Assembly (NCBI RefSeq): GCF_030936135.1
Contig: NC_082637.1
Location: forward strand, 47,680,603 to 47,744,602
Origin: Gavia stellata
Taxonomy: Eukaryota; Chordata; Aves; Gaviiformes; Gaviidae
Direction of reading: 5' to 3'
Length of the DNA stretch: 64,000 nucleotides
The notes beneath the pieces were generated by a model. It was given only the letters and a program-made list of their open reading frames with translations. It had not been told where the DNA came from and did not search any database. A program made the translations under genes and the position numbers. How positions within the stretch are numbered: position 1 is the first letter of the stretch; each line of letters opens with the position of its first letter. This document shows positions 21,041 to 32,500 of this stretch, one piece after another.

Positions 21041-24000
21041 CTACAAAATATCAAGAAAATAGAATGGTTAATGAGTAAAACGTGTAAATTTCAGAACACA
21101 AGCATTTTCAAGATACTTTGAAAGTCCTCCGACATCTCACAGGTACTTAAGTTAAAGGTATCAGCTGTTAAAGCCAATCAAAGAGGCTGTTCTCAGGGGA
21201 GAGATGTGAATAGATGTCCCATCAATGATCGTTTGAGGAGCAACTGATAGCACTTATCAGCTCTTGCAGGCATTAATCTCAGAATAATCAAAAGTAAATA
21301 CCAAGCAAAAGCAAGAGCAAGATCTTCACAAGAGGTATGCACTCAAGTCTGCATGTAGCCTTTTAACCCTTCCTTTAACAAGAAGAGACTTCATTTATTT
21401 AGCACAAGCAGAAAGCCATACCCTCATGCATCTGAAACCCACTCAGTCCCTGCTCAGAGGGTGAGCAGATGATTCTCCACTGCCACCTTTATTGCCTTTG
21501 CTAAACTGAGCTCAACAATAGTAAGCAGTAGACTGCTTTTACTGACCACGGCAAGGCCTCTTAGGTCTTTTGCTCCTGTAACAGGAAACAACAGGGCTGA
21601 TTCAAAGGTGAACACCCAAGGGAACTTGAACATTTAACTCTTCTGAAGAGTGTAACGAGCCAGTTGGGTGCCACAAATAATTAGTCAATACAGAAGACTT
21701 CAAGGCAAAAGTGGTTTTGGTGGTGTTTTTTTTGTTTTGGTGGGGTTTGTGTGTTTCGGTTTGTTGTGGTGGTTGGTTTTTTGTGGGGTTTTTTTTTTGG
21801 TTTTTTTGGTTTTTTTTGTCTGTGGTTGCAAAGATAGGAATGTCACCTTTCTTTTGCATTTCACTTATTTGGACTTGTGGGCTTACCACACGGTAGGGCA
21901 TATTCTGGGGAACTAAGATGCTCAAGTTTTGAAATTTGTATTTACTTCTGAGTTGGTGGTATAACTCAGGAGTTACAGCTTCTGTGCACTGCTACTCAGA
22001 TAGAAATCTGGTCAGGAAAGAAGAGGCTGGTAGTTCCCTGGGGCGCAAATGAATCTTGAAGCTATTTAGGTCTGTTGTTTTCTTACCCTGCTGACTAGCG
22101 ATATGGGCACAACTGAAGGAAAATATATTACAGCACAGGGTGGGATTGAGACATCGTGGATGGAGAAGGGCAAGAATATTTTGCACTAACTTTGTCACTG
22201 GTGATAAAATAATATTAAACTCTTTTTAGTCATCTGAGAGTATTGAAAATAGTCTGGATCTCAGCAGCCGGTTCTCCATGGAAAATAAGTACCTGTAAAG
22301 CAATCCTTCAAGTGTTTATGCTAGCTGATACACGTTTTCAAAAATACTCAAACCTTTATACAGGGATTTATCACAGGCTGATGTAATAAAGACTTAAAGT
22401 AATATAGTGCTTTTGAAGGAGACTGGGTGCTACTACTTTATACTGATCAGAACTATGGCTACACGTTTTTTTGTAGAGTGTGCTCAGTCTTAGAACTCTG
22501 TACAAGAATATTTTGAAGATTAAGATACAGATCTTAAAATAAGGTTCAGACTAGTTTTCTGCCATTTATGTGTTAAGTAGCTTGTGCAAGAACATGTAAG
22601 TTTTCAGTACTTGTTTCTCTAGTGTAATACTGGTTTCTACCTCTACCACACCAGTTCACAATACTGTTTTTTCTTTCCTCATCTAAGAAACATTTTTGTA
22701 TGCTTGGATGTAGTTTAGTTGTACAAATTGTTGTGGTTAAGTGGGAAGTCATAGACATGTGCAGCTTTTGCAGAACAGAGAAACATTTAAACCCTGTAAT
22801 TTTCAATTAAAATGGGGGAACGTTTCCTACTGCACAGCTTTATAAAGATCTCAAAGTATTTTATGTGATGTACTATACAGGCAACAGCAGTATTATTTAC
22901 TGTCTCACTAATCCATTCTCTGAAGCAAGGTAGGCCACTGCAGAAGTCTAAACAGAGCACATACAGCATCCTCTGAGTACCCCGCCTTTGCAGAAGGCAA
23001 TTCTGTTACCCATAAGATAAAAATGGTTGACAATGCCATTCCTTACCACAGTTATCGTGCATTATTTCTGAGAGACAGTTCAGAGTACCATAGCCGCACC
23101 GACACAGCCAACAGCCCTTCAGCACCCAGGCGCCATGGGCAATGCTGCCGCAGTTGCTGTCAAGGACAAGGGAGACATTTGGTATGTCCCTGATCCCACC
23201 ACACAAAATACCCATCCAGAGCAGCTAGCTCACTCTTTCTGGTTTTGGTCTGGTTTTTACCTTTGCCGCTCATCATGTTCACAGTATCTGCCAGTGAAAT
23301 GCTTTAGGCAGGCACAGAAAGCCCCTAGGATACAGGTCCCTCCATTTTGGCAGCAGTGTCTGTTCAGTTTTTTACCTGCAAGACAATATTACACAGGTTT
23401 CCAAACATCCTGGGGGCTCTCAACCTCCCCTTTTCTTCACTTGTTCTCTCAGGTTTCTCCAGTTGCCAAAGGATCTTAAGAATATCTAGTTTTATTGTCT
23501 TTAGAGACAATAAAATTATCTGCCTGTTAGGAGTGTTTGTTCAGTTAAGCCCAGTTTGTTTAGTTAAGGATTAGAAGCAAACGACTAGGGATTATAGGGC
23601 GGTCAAGAAGCAATGCCTGGCAAGTCCTGTAGCAGCAGCAGCATATATTCAAGTGAAATATTTCACTTTGACGGAGGAAGGTTTCAGTCATGCCAAGAGA
23701 CAGGGCATTGTTACCTGGAAGTGGTGCTTATTTTTGGAGAAAGGAGGCTTTGTTACTGGGAAGAGTTGCTTATTTTTGAGAGGGGAGGGGAATGTTCCCT
23801 CAAGAGTTTCTCAGACTCCGGGGACTGAGTACTAATCTAAAACTTTTTATATGTGGAAGGAAACATAATTATGTCCTCGATTTTTTTTCCCCCTGTTAGT
23901 ACTCTTGCTTTCCAATAGCTCAAACTTTTTTTTTTTTAAATGAAACTTTTTGGTCGTGAAATATGATGAATTTTTTAAAATCAACATAATTACAAAATTT

Positions 24001-25128
24001 TACTAATATTTTTGCAAATCCAAGGGACCAACCCCTTCTTAATTCCTAGTATCCTTCCCTGTTTTCCGTTACCACCTTTTGCAGGTAAGAGGCCCCCGGT
24101 TCTACCTTAAATTTTTACAACCATTTCCTAAGTGGTCACGGGAATAATTTAAATGAGCGGCTACAGAAAACCAACCGGCTGGAATATTCCAGGACAACAG
24201 TCAAAGCATTACTGTGATATAATATTTAAAAAGCAATTTTATGGCATTGCTTAAATAAATAATGTTACCTACTCTCTGTAATCCCAGTGAAAGGTACCAA
24301 TGCCCTGGAATTCTGCTGCTTTCTGCTTTCGTAACTCTGATTCATGTCACTGAGAGCATTTATAATAGTCCCTTCGTTCTTGGGCTGCTGCTTTTGTGCT
24401 GTGGCATTGAGACTTTTCACATGTCCTTCATGTTCTTCTTTTTCACGGCCTTGACAAGAAGTGCAAATATGGAAGAGAAGGGTAGCTTGTAATGAAGCAA
24501 TGCATACTGTAAATGTACGAGAGAACGGGACGGTGGGGGGGGATACACGAAATTTTCCTTACCTTTTCCTAAGTGAACAGCCTGCCAGACCAGAGTCACA
24601 GTGAAAAGAATGCTACAAAAAACAAAGAGTGGAAGTAAGTTTGTGATAATACAACACAAACACCATAACGAAGATGCGGGGGTGGGGAAGGAGCTTTTTC
24701 AAAGCTTTATCAACCATTGATAATATAAACTATAAATATTTTATGCAGGCAGTAATTCGAATTAACACATCAAAAATCTCGAATTAAGCTTGAAAATTGG
24801 GGGAGGGGGTGGGCGACAACAGGAACACGCACATTAGGCTCGCTTCCAGAAAGCTGCGGATTCCATACATTTGCTGATTGACAACCAGTACTCTTTCTGT
24901 ACATTTCTTTACCAGAACTAGGTTGTTGCCAACAGTTACAAATGCAGCAAAGGCAAGAGGAAGACACTAGCCTTCACTTCACCCGCAGTTCCAGGTACAT
25001 TGTTTCCTTTCAGCTTCCTGGCCTGATTATTAACCAAAAAAAGCACTGCAAAAACGAAAAGCATCCTTGGCTAGATAAGGTACCTGGCAGCTCAGGCAGC
25101 CTTACCTAACATGATTTCCCCAGTACAT
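20916..25128 (-). CDS. CFC1: EGF-CFC co-receptor, Cryptic/CFC1 type (six exons)
   Basis: The coding exons are 25128-25106, 24612-24563, 24449-24273, 23375-23261, 23156-23047 and 21040-20916. They join to 600 nt encoding 199 residues; human Cripto has 188 and human CFC1 223. All introns are GT-AG and every junction keeps phase. The protein has a signal peptide (about 1-25), a basic/polar N-region with sequons N39 and N61, an EGF-like domain (Cys 91, 92, 98, 104, 106, 115), a CFC domain (Cys 124, 137, 140, 142, 149, 158) and a C-terminal hydrophobic segment (about 180-195). Family members are cell-surface, usually GPI-linked co-receptors that present Nodal and GDF1/Vg1 to ALK4 with ActRII in mesendoderm and left-right patterning. 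The N-terminus ([15 protein letters not shown]) resembles mammalian CFC1 more than Cripto. No frameshift or missing key residue is seen. Confidence 0.95.
21711..21832 (+). repeat. GT/T-rich low-complexity tract in CFC1 intron 5
   Basis: About 120 bp consist almost only of G and T on the plus strand, as runs such as gtttttttt and ggtggtt; the CFC1 sense strand is therefore A- and C-only. No constant repeat unit is visible. The long ORFs that cross it are composition artefacts. Confidence 0.85.
23047..23156 (-). CDS. CFC1: CFC1 exon 5: CFC domain
   Basis: A 110 nt exon between a strong acceptor (tctcccttgtccttgacag) and a GTAAGG donor encodes residues 123-158 with the six CFC cysteines. The motif CGSIAHGAW aligns with CGSVPHDTW of Cripto and CGALEHGAW of human CFC1. 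His129 and Trp132 correspond to the Cripto His and Trp that are required for ALK4 contact. LCRC and the later LNC also match. The intron between exons 4 and 5 is only 104 nt. Confidence 0.96.
23261..23375 (-). CDS. CFC1: CFC1 exon 4: EGF-like domain
   Basis: A 115 nt exon between acceptor tattgtcttgcag and donor GTAAAA encodes residues 85-121. It contains all six EGF cysteines in the shortened EGF-CFC spacing (CCQNGGTC, then FCAC, then FTGRYCEH). Thr97 in CQNGGTC fits the O-fucosylation consensus known from Cripto. The EGF-like domain is the Nodal-binding part of these proteins. The LNRHCC entry also resembles LNRTCC of Cripto. Confidence 0.96.
23704..23787 (+). repeat. 42 bp imperfect tandem duplication in CFC1 intron 3
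   Basis: Copy one starts ggcattgttacctggaagtg and copy two starts ggctttgttactgggaagag; both continue with gcttatttttg and a purine-rich end. The differences suggest an old duplication. On the CFC1 sense strand one copy ends in a CAG/GTAACA donor-like site, so it could be mistaken for an exon. Confidence 0.75.
24273..24449 (-). CDS. CFC1: CFC1 exon 3: variable N-terminal region
   Basis: A 177 nt exon follows the acceptor gcacttcttgtcaag and encodes residues 26-83, charged and polar, beginning [20 protein letters not shown]. It carries two N-glycosylation sequons (NAT at 39, NQS at 61). This region is poorly conserved across EGF-CFC proteins, although the REK start also occurs in mammalian CFC1. 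The donor that keeps phase with exon 4 is GTAGGT at 24272. A GTAACA site three bases further on would break the frame, so the boundary is set by phase. Confidence 0.87.
24563..24612 (-). CDS. CFC1: CFC1 exon 2: signal peptide core
   Basis: A 50 nt exon lies between a strong acceptor (ccactctttgttttttgtag) and a GTAAGG donor. It encodes [16 protein letters not shown], the hydrophobic core and cleavage region of the signal peptide, matching LLFTVSLALQIINLGN of mammalian CFC1. One base completes the exon 1 codon and one base G is carried to exon 3. Confidence 0.93.
25106..25128 (-). CDS. CFC1: CFC1 coding exon 1: start codon and signal peptide N-terminus
   Basis: ATG at 25126-25128 has A at -3 (ggaaaATGT). 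Seven codons read MYWGNHV and two bases AG remain before a consensus GTAAGG donor at 25105. The AG joins the first base of exon 2 to give serine. The start is chosen because it is in phase with exon 2 and because the human CFC1 protein begins with the closely similar MTWRHHVR. A second ATG at 25110-25112 is out of phase. Confidence 0.9.
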
Positions 25129-25200
25129 TTTCCTGCAGCCTGAAATACCCGTGAGATCCTCCAGGAAAGCTTGAGCAGAAGGAAGAGGTCCAAAGCTCCT
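25129..25200 (-). promoter_or_regulatory. CFC1: CFC1 5'UTR and start region
   Basis: The sequence upstream of the CFC1 ATG on the minus strand is of moderate GC content without an obvious TATA box or CpG island. The transcription start cannot be placed from sequence alone. A tatttcag at 25147-25154 (minus) could be an acceptor for an upstream non-coding exon. Confidence 0.3.
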
Positions 25201-28200
25201 CACTGAAAGCTGTTGCATGCAGCAGTCCTCACACCATACACGGCAACAAGAGAAGGAGAAAGGAGGGTGGATGAAACTTTTCTCTTTCTGTCCAGCTTAT
25301 AACAACGTCGAAAAGACATAGTTCCCAGCTGTGCCGCTTGGTGAGTCCCCACTGAGGTCCTGGCAGGCAGGGACCATCTCTCCAAGCTGGGACTCCCTGG
25401 CCTGCCCCCGATTTACATGCGTTGCTGAAGGGTGGAGCAAAGTGGGGGCACCTACTGCTGGGGGGAGACTTAAGGGCCCATGACCACAAAAAAGCCCAAG
25501 CCAGGAAGATCTCAACTCCACTTTATTTCTTAACATAAAAAACCTTGTGCCGCCACATACTGCATGGGGAAGAAAAAACTGTTCTGCAGAACTGCAATAG
25601 GTATGTAATAAACTGCAGCAGGTATATAAAGAAGGTTAAAACCCCTCAACTTTACCTACATGCCTTGTCTTTACCAGGTTTTTGCACAAGGGGCTCTACT
25701 TTATGAAATTGTACCACTTCGCAGCACAGATAATCCTTAGAGCCTGCATTAGAGACTTCTACCAAAAGTACTACAGAAAGCACTATAAGGTTCTCGACAG
25801 ATGTTCGTTGTCTCACAAGAGCTGTTAATAAACTCTTGAAATACCTTTTGAAACTTTTTTACCATTAATAAAATTAAACCCATCAGTGAGCATTCCTACT
25901 CTGACTCCATGCAATATCAGCAGATACCTAGATTTAATTTACCATGTGCGCTGAAATGGGCTAGGACCACTTGCACAACTTTACTATGGCTCAGCAACAT
26001 CAGCAAAAAGACCTGCAGCTGGACAGTGGTAAAAAAGCAGCTCTGGTCAGTCTTTTCTCAAATGGCTCTATCTATACCCCGGAATGCACACGGCCTTTAC
26101 TAAAGTTGTAACAGGGAAATGCAGAAATGCAGCTTTGTTTTGTTTGGTGGGGGGGACATGTGGAAGGGGGATGCTTTCACTATGCCAGTGCAAACCAAGC
26201 TAGTACAAGTTGCACCTTGGCTAGATATATGACCTCATCAGACATATGGGTCAGACCTTCACTGAAGAAATGGCTCTACCAGCTAAGGACATTGCCATCT
26301 CTTGTTGTTTGTAACTCCCTGTGGCTGACACTTGTCAGCTTTGCCCCATCTAAACTAATGGTTTGGAAGCTGTGAACACCCCTCATCCAGTTTGGTATAA
26401 AGGCTGGCTTAATTTACAAAGAGACCTGTCTGAAACAAGTCAACCTGCTTGGCAATGAAGCAGATGGAGGGTGTTCTGAGGACATGCTCTTTCATATCTT
26501 CTGTGGGGACACTGATCTCCAACAAGAGGATAGAAGTGCATGGCTGGAGATGCGAAATGGCTGTTTCTGCAGGGAATGCTTGCAGGGAGTGCTCTGCTGG
26601 GCTACATCAATCTTAGTGGATAAGGCATTCCCAGTGCTGGTACAACTGTTGACTCCAATTGATCTAAGCTCAGCCATTTTCTTGTAGATGTAGACTAACT
26701 CCTTTAGCTTCACAGTAACTTGTTTCATGGTCTGTTTTATGTTTGTTACTAATTTAAACTGATTTAGATGAAGTTATTCTTGTTCCAGACTTGTACCAAA
26801 GTACTATGTCTTTTGGAATTGAGAGTCTGTGATGTATGCTTTTGTGTAATTCAGCTAAATCAGCACTAGAAGAAATATGCTAACGCTTGTAGATAAAATA
26901 TTTACTAGAAAGAATGTTACGATAAAAATCACAACATGTTAATTCAGGAGGGGATTTTGGTTTTCCTATCTTAAATAGCAACAATTTTGCAGAGATAGAT
27001 TACTCTCATCATTATGCTGTCTGCCTCTACCTGCTGTGATTCACAAGAACTTCTAAACTAATCATGTGTTAAGATTTAGGTGCTTGCTTAGAACCTATCA
27101 TCACGTGTGTTCAAGTACTGTCATGACGATAGATGCTGTTCTGAATTAGGACTGTAAGATGTTTCACACAAAATGAAAGAGATGTAATTTTTGCATGTAT
27201 TCACAAAACATGTATGTTTGTTTTGTCACCATATGAAAATGTTTACTTGTGGAAAATAATTACAATCCCAATAACTATTGCTTTCATTTGAGTTCTCTAG
27301 CTGTATAATGCGATTAGTATTTTGAGTTAAAAACAACAGCTGTAGTTACACTTGTTTGCTGTTTTTTGTTACTATATTAGGAACAGAATACTGACTTTCA
27401 ATTTGGTCTAACGGGTAGTATCACTTTAAGTTAAAATATTTAGATGCTGAAACGCCATCATTTAGCATCTAGTTTGTTGGTTTTCCCTTTCCCATAGATT
27501 GAAGGCAGAAAAAATAAATAGAGATAAGTAAACACAGGAACATCACACTTACTGGTTTTTTTACTAAATGCAGTGTCAATATAGTTCTCCTGGAGAGCTC
27601 TTCTGGGTATCAGATTCCCAGCCCTATACTGGTTGTAACTTTCAAAATGGGGATGCTGGTAAAGAAATATTGATCAATTTTCACACCCTGGGCCATTTGT
27701 TTAAGATCAGAAGTCATCCCTGTAACTGCAAGAGCTAACAACCGGGGGAACTGTAAAGCAGTTGGTAAACATTTCTCACTGTGATACCTTGTTTCTTCCT
27801 TCCTTCTCCCTACAGCCTCGCCAGCAAGGCACACATAGGAATGGGGACAACATAAATTGCTCAGATACTGCTGTTGCCTGACTGCCCTATAGAGGTGAGA
27901 TTGGTGTGACACTGTGGAAATGCACTGCTGTTTGTTGTTGACAGAATCTGCCAGAAAGTGATTGCTTCTGCCCATGGATTTGCGAGGAGCTGCAGTAAGG
28001 GCAGATACACCCCTTTTATCAGCTTCCAGTAAGATAAGAGTGGAGCCAACCAAAGAACTGGTCCTGAGCACTTCAGTCAAGCCCTGTGTACACAGGAGAT
28101 GGTTAACCACTAGTTAGGGGCCTTCAGTACTGTTAGTTCTGACAGCAGGTCAAATAGCCTACATGGATAAGGGTGGTAGGAAAACATGGTGTTACTTCAT

Positions 28201-29400
28201 TAGTCCACATAACCCCTCTTGTGCTCATCGAGGGAACTCTAGGTCTGTTGCCTACATCTTCTGGCACTGTTTCCCAATGCGCAAGTGGACCACTACACTG
28301 AAAGATGAAGTGTGGATAATACGTGCTGGTTTTTGGTGTATTAGGGTTTCATACCAACTGTATTCCTGTGTAGATACTCAGTATGTATGAGAGCTTCAGG
28401 ATCAATAGATGCCTAAGGAGTGTAGGTAGCAACAGAAGAAAAAGAAACAAGGATGAGGAAAATGTGCATGTCTGTGGCTTCCTGGGAGCTGTGCTAAAAA
28501 TCCTGCTCAGGGGTATGCAAAGTTCAGTGATGGCTAGGGCAGCCAAAATGTCTGCTGATTTAGGTTCCCAAATTCCAGCTTAGGGCTAGGACAAGATGTC
28601 TAACTAGATTGGGCAATGTTAAGTCAGTTATGCAGAATATTATGGAAAACAATGGAAAGCAATTATCCCCCCCCCCCAGACATTTATTGAAATCTTGGGA
28701 ATAGAGACTTCCATGAAGCCAAGGTGTCAGCCTGGGTGACTTACAGTTCTCTGAGGAAAGGGCAGACCCCAGGCAGTCTAGGCTGGAAGCTCTGAGTGTG
28801 CTTAACTGATTAAATGGGAAGCATCCTTGATGGAAAGACCTAATACTAGCCAGCCTGAGATTTTTATTTGCTTATTTTTTGCTGTCTACAGCTGCTACGA
28901 GGACTTCTGACAGCTACCCAGGCATTTTTGCTTTCTAAAGGCTATGTAAAACTTAAAAACAGTTGGACTGAATTATTTTTACAGTGTCACAGAACTTTCT
29001 TGACAGGGGCTGGTCAGACCACCTCTTATTACTGTCAGGAATTTCCTGTAGGATATGTAGGGGTTGCTGTTGTTGCCTCTTCATCTCTGTGTATGTATGA
29101 AGTGGAGATCATACACAGGCACAAGAGCTTGAACTGGCTCAAATGAGCAGTATAAATGCCCTGAGCAGCTTTTTTCACTCCAGGTTAAGAATGGCTTACA
29201 TTGTTTTAGTTGGAATCTGCCACTAATTGACCCGAGGAAATAAGAAGCAGGAAAAAAAGATAATGCATACTGTGACTGGCACCAGTTTAACTAATGCCAC
29301 AGGTCTGTGATCAACTTAAGCAGGATAAATGGCTGCTGCTGCTAAAAGGATGAGCCCCTCTCTGTCTTACACCATGGGCTATTCGTTTGTACTGCTTCCC
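25201..29400. other. Region upstream of CFC1, no gene recognised
   Basis: Intergenic sequence, somewhat GC-richer at 25200-25500 just upstream of CFC1, where promoter elements are expected. A 13-base C run occurs near 28667. The 166-codon minus frame at 27610-28110 resembles no known protein and is within chance expectation for a window of this size. Confidence 0.4.
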
Positions 29401-29428
29401 TCACACTGCCATAACTGTTTGTGCAGCC

Positions 29429-29569
29429 ATGAGTGAGCTGGAGCAGGGAGTAGATCTGAATGAAAACTCAGCTGGCAAAAAAAAAATGGTTAATTTTCAC
29501 CTGGATCAGTTCCCTGACGTGGTTCGCCACATGAGCACTAGGGCTGGTAGAAGCAGGAGGCAGCGATAA
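29429..29569 (+). CDS. Small ORF of 46 codons behind a good splice acceptor
   Basis: A pyrimidine-rich tract ending tgtttgtgcag (29416-29426) is followed two bases later by ATG with a good context (cagccATGA). The frame reads MSELEQGVDLNEN, a lysine run encoded by an A10 stretch, NFHLDQFPDVVRHM and a basic end RSRRQR, then TAA. This layout would suit a coding exon or a small retrocopy. I do not recognise it, and the A10 run makes it frameshift-prone. Confidence 0.22.
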   Translation: MSELEQGVDLNENSAGKKKMVNFHLDQFPDVVRHMSTRAGRSRRQR

Positions 29570-32500
29570 GCAGCCAAGGCCATGTGACGGGCAGCCCTTT
29601 CCTGTAGCAGAGCTGATTTACACTAGATTAAACTGACTGTGGAATTTGTAAATAGCTTTCAGTTCAGAAATTTAAACTGGTATTTTCCTTCCTGGGAAAT
29701 AAACCACAGCCAATATATCCACATGATAATGATACCACCTTCTATGCTCTCATCCTATTAGCACTGACTAATACAGAGGAGTAGAGGAGTGATCCAGCAT
29801 CTCTCTGACAACATATGGATGAAGGTTAGTACAAAAAAGATGGGAGTGATATTACCAAATGAAAGGAAACAGCTACAGCAGCCCCTTGGAGAGGGAACCT
29901 TATGCAGATATTGTACAAAGATGTAATATTCTGTCACAGAGTGACATAAATTTATGGAGTAGAACCAGCTTCATAACAGAGCATCCTGTAGGTATTCCTT
30001 CTACTGAGTCTAATCGTTAGTCATCAAACGTGATGAAAAAAATCAATATGATAATGAAAGGGTTTTGTAATGAAAATGAATGTAGTTTATGTCTTTTCTG
30101 TAGAGAAAAAAAAAATTCTGCCAGTACGCAGGGGAAACGATAAGAAGATCCCAGCTATCTTCCTCTGAGGAAAAGGTTCTTTGGCAAACGAATCAACACA
30201 AACACAACGAGGCTGCAAGACTGAGACTTCTTTTCTTCTTCTTCTTCTTCAAATAAAATAAATTTTAGTATTTTATTGAAGAAAAAGGAAGCACTGAGGA
30301 AAAGGAAGTTTGGCACAATTATTTATTTTCAATTTTGAAAAGATGATGCTTTTAACCACCCCAGGCTCTGCAGAGAGCCAGGAAGTATTTTTGTAGAGTT
30401 AGTAGTGCTGAGTGCTACCACATTTTGGGCTGAACGCATTTCTCCTCCACATGTTATCAGGTGTGTGTCTTGCCCACCATTTAGGAAGCTAAGTCAACAT
30501 TTCAGGTTTAAGAACGGGCTCTTTTTGGCTGCGTAAAGCTTACCAAGTCTTGTGCTGTCTTACTAAGGAGACATTTGGGGACACTGTATTAGTGCAGTTA
30601 TGCACTCAAGCTATACACCTCTCTTGCAAAATTACCTTAGGCATCTATCTGAAAATCTATCTTTTCCATCTACGAAACAAAATTGCTTGAGTTTAATGGC
30701 ATATTTTGACCTAGCTCAGCAGTCTTGTTTGGTGCTGTCATCTGAAACCAGAGTGAAATTTTCACTCAGTTAGGTGATCCACTCTAGCAGTAAAGACAGA
30801 AAAAATTCAAAGGTTGAATAGCTGTCAGGTGTTTCCCTAGCTGTTTTCATTTGGAAGTATTGCAGTGTGGCTTAACCTTTTTTTAACAGTGCTGCAGTAG
30901 GATGTGACTCCAGAAAGCCTTCTGGGTTTATATGGCATGATACAAACTAGGAATTTCATAGCAGCCTTGAAGGAGTCCCAGATGAACTGGGCATCCCACA
31001 GCCTAATTCAGGGATGGGCATGCTTATCGCAGGCAGCAGTGAATGAAAACCCCTGCATAGATTTTGCCTTTGACCTTCCAGCTAACCAAGGGTGCTGGCA
31101 TTGGCTCAAGTCAAGCATATGCTGAGATTTGCACTGGCTCTAGTGGCATTGGACCTCTTAGGGAGATGAATCCATTTGTTAACCTGGAATAAACCTAGCT
31201 ACCTTTTTTTCTGGGCTGTTTTTCTGGCTTATGAATTGAAGCATCTCAGCAAGAGGTCCAGTGAGCACTGGAGCTGACATGTGGGGGTGGGTGAGGGAGT
31301 GTGTGTCTGGGAGCCAGGTATTGAAAGAAGGAGGTGGGCAGGACATCTTTTCAGGTGTTATGAGCTATTAGATCATCGTAAACTTGCTTCACTCTTCTTT
31401 TTTTCCCCTCCTTGAATTCACTGTTTCAAATACAAAGTAGAAAGCAGCTTGTATATATACATATAAAAAAGTCACTTTGCAAAACTGGGTATTGGTGATG
31501 AGAAATGTGTAAGGAACAGGTCTGACACTTCTTGGAGAGTTATCCTTGTAGGCACCACGGATGGTGGGCAAAAATGTGAGATCCAGTGGTTATTTTAATA
31601 TATGATAATAGCAGTTAAATGTTAGTATCAATTAAAATAGAAACAAAACACTATATCATAATTTATACTGCTGTCAGCAGTCCAGGCCTTTCTTTTGTCT
31701 CCAGTATATTGCTCCACTTGAGGGTTCCTGTCCTCTGTGCCGGCCCTGGGTTCCAGCTTGGCCCTGGCCCAACAATTCAAAATGTGCTGCATGTGCCACT
31801 GTTTGCAGATGGATTATGCTCCAGGTTGCTTTTCTGCAAGGACTGTGTTGAAGTTGAACTTCTGCCATTACAATGGCTTTATTTCTGCTCCATACTAACT
31901 GGGGAACTGCATGAATTGAACTGGACCTGCATAGGCTGGTGTCTCTAAAACATATCTGTATACCAGATCTGGCACATATGTAGTAATGCTTGGGGAAAAC
32001 TGCATTTGTCAACAGAGGCCAAGTTTTAATGTTTTTATCCAGGCACTCAGAATGGACTGTCATATCAAAAGGCAGTTTTGAAAGTTTCTAGCCTGTGGGT
32101 GTTAGGGACAGTCTGTGAACTGCTTCTGAGAATACAAAAATCCCATGATGCAGAACAAACTAGAAACCCCATGAGTGAAGTCTGGAATATAAGGGTTATT
32201 TTAAGCAGTTAGATTGCACTTGGGGCTACAGAAGGAAAAGAGTCATCTCTCTTTCAGCAGTGGTTGACTCCAGTGTGCTGGAGGGCTCTGCACTGACAGT
32301 GGGATTAACGTGCGGGAAAGCAAAAGCAACAGTGGGATCCGTACAGATAGAGCCATGCTCTTAGGGACGGAGCACGTCTCAACATAGGCTTGAGTAGGGG
32401 ATTAGCCCTCTGACATCACTTTTCCCTTTTGGTTTGGGAAGAGTGATTACAGATTTAAGGAAAAGTGGCTGGGGTAGTTCCATAGTCTGTTACTAAGTGT

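Noticed and set aside
22787..22969. In-phase alternative terminal exon for CFC1
   Set aside because: The acceptor is weaker and the frame has no GPI-type hydrophobic end. The exon at 20916-21040 fits the family layout better.
23701..23840. Candidate extra exon between CFC1 exons 3 and 4
   Set aside because: Its donor leaves the wrong phase for exon 4, and exon 3 already joins exon 4 in frame.
27610..28110. 166-codon minus-strand ORF
   Set aside because: No protein-like pattern, no domain recognised, and about one or two frames of this length are expected by chance in 64 kb.
31619..32063. Opposed ORFs of 109 and 129 codons
   Set aside because: They overlap on opposite strands without splice sites or protein-like pattern.
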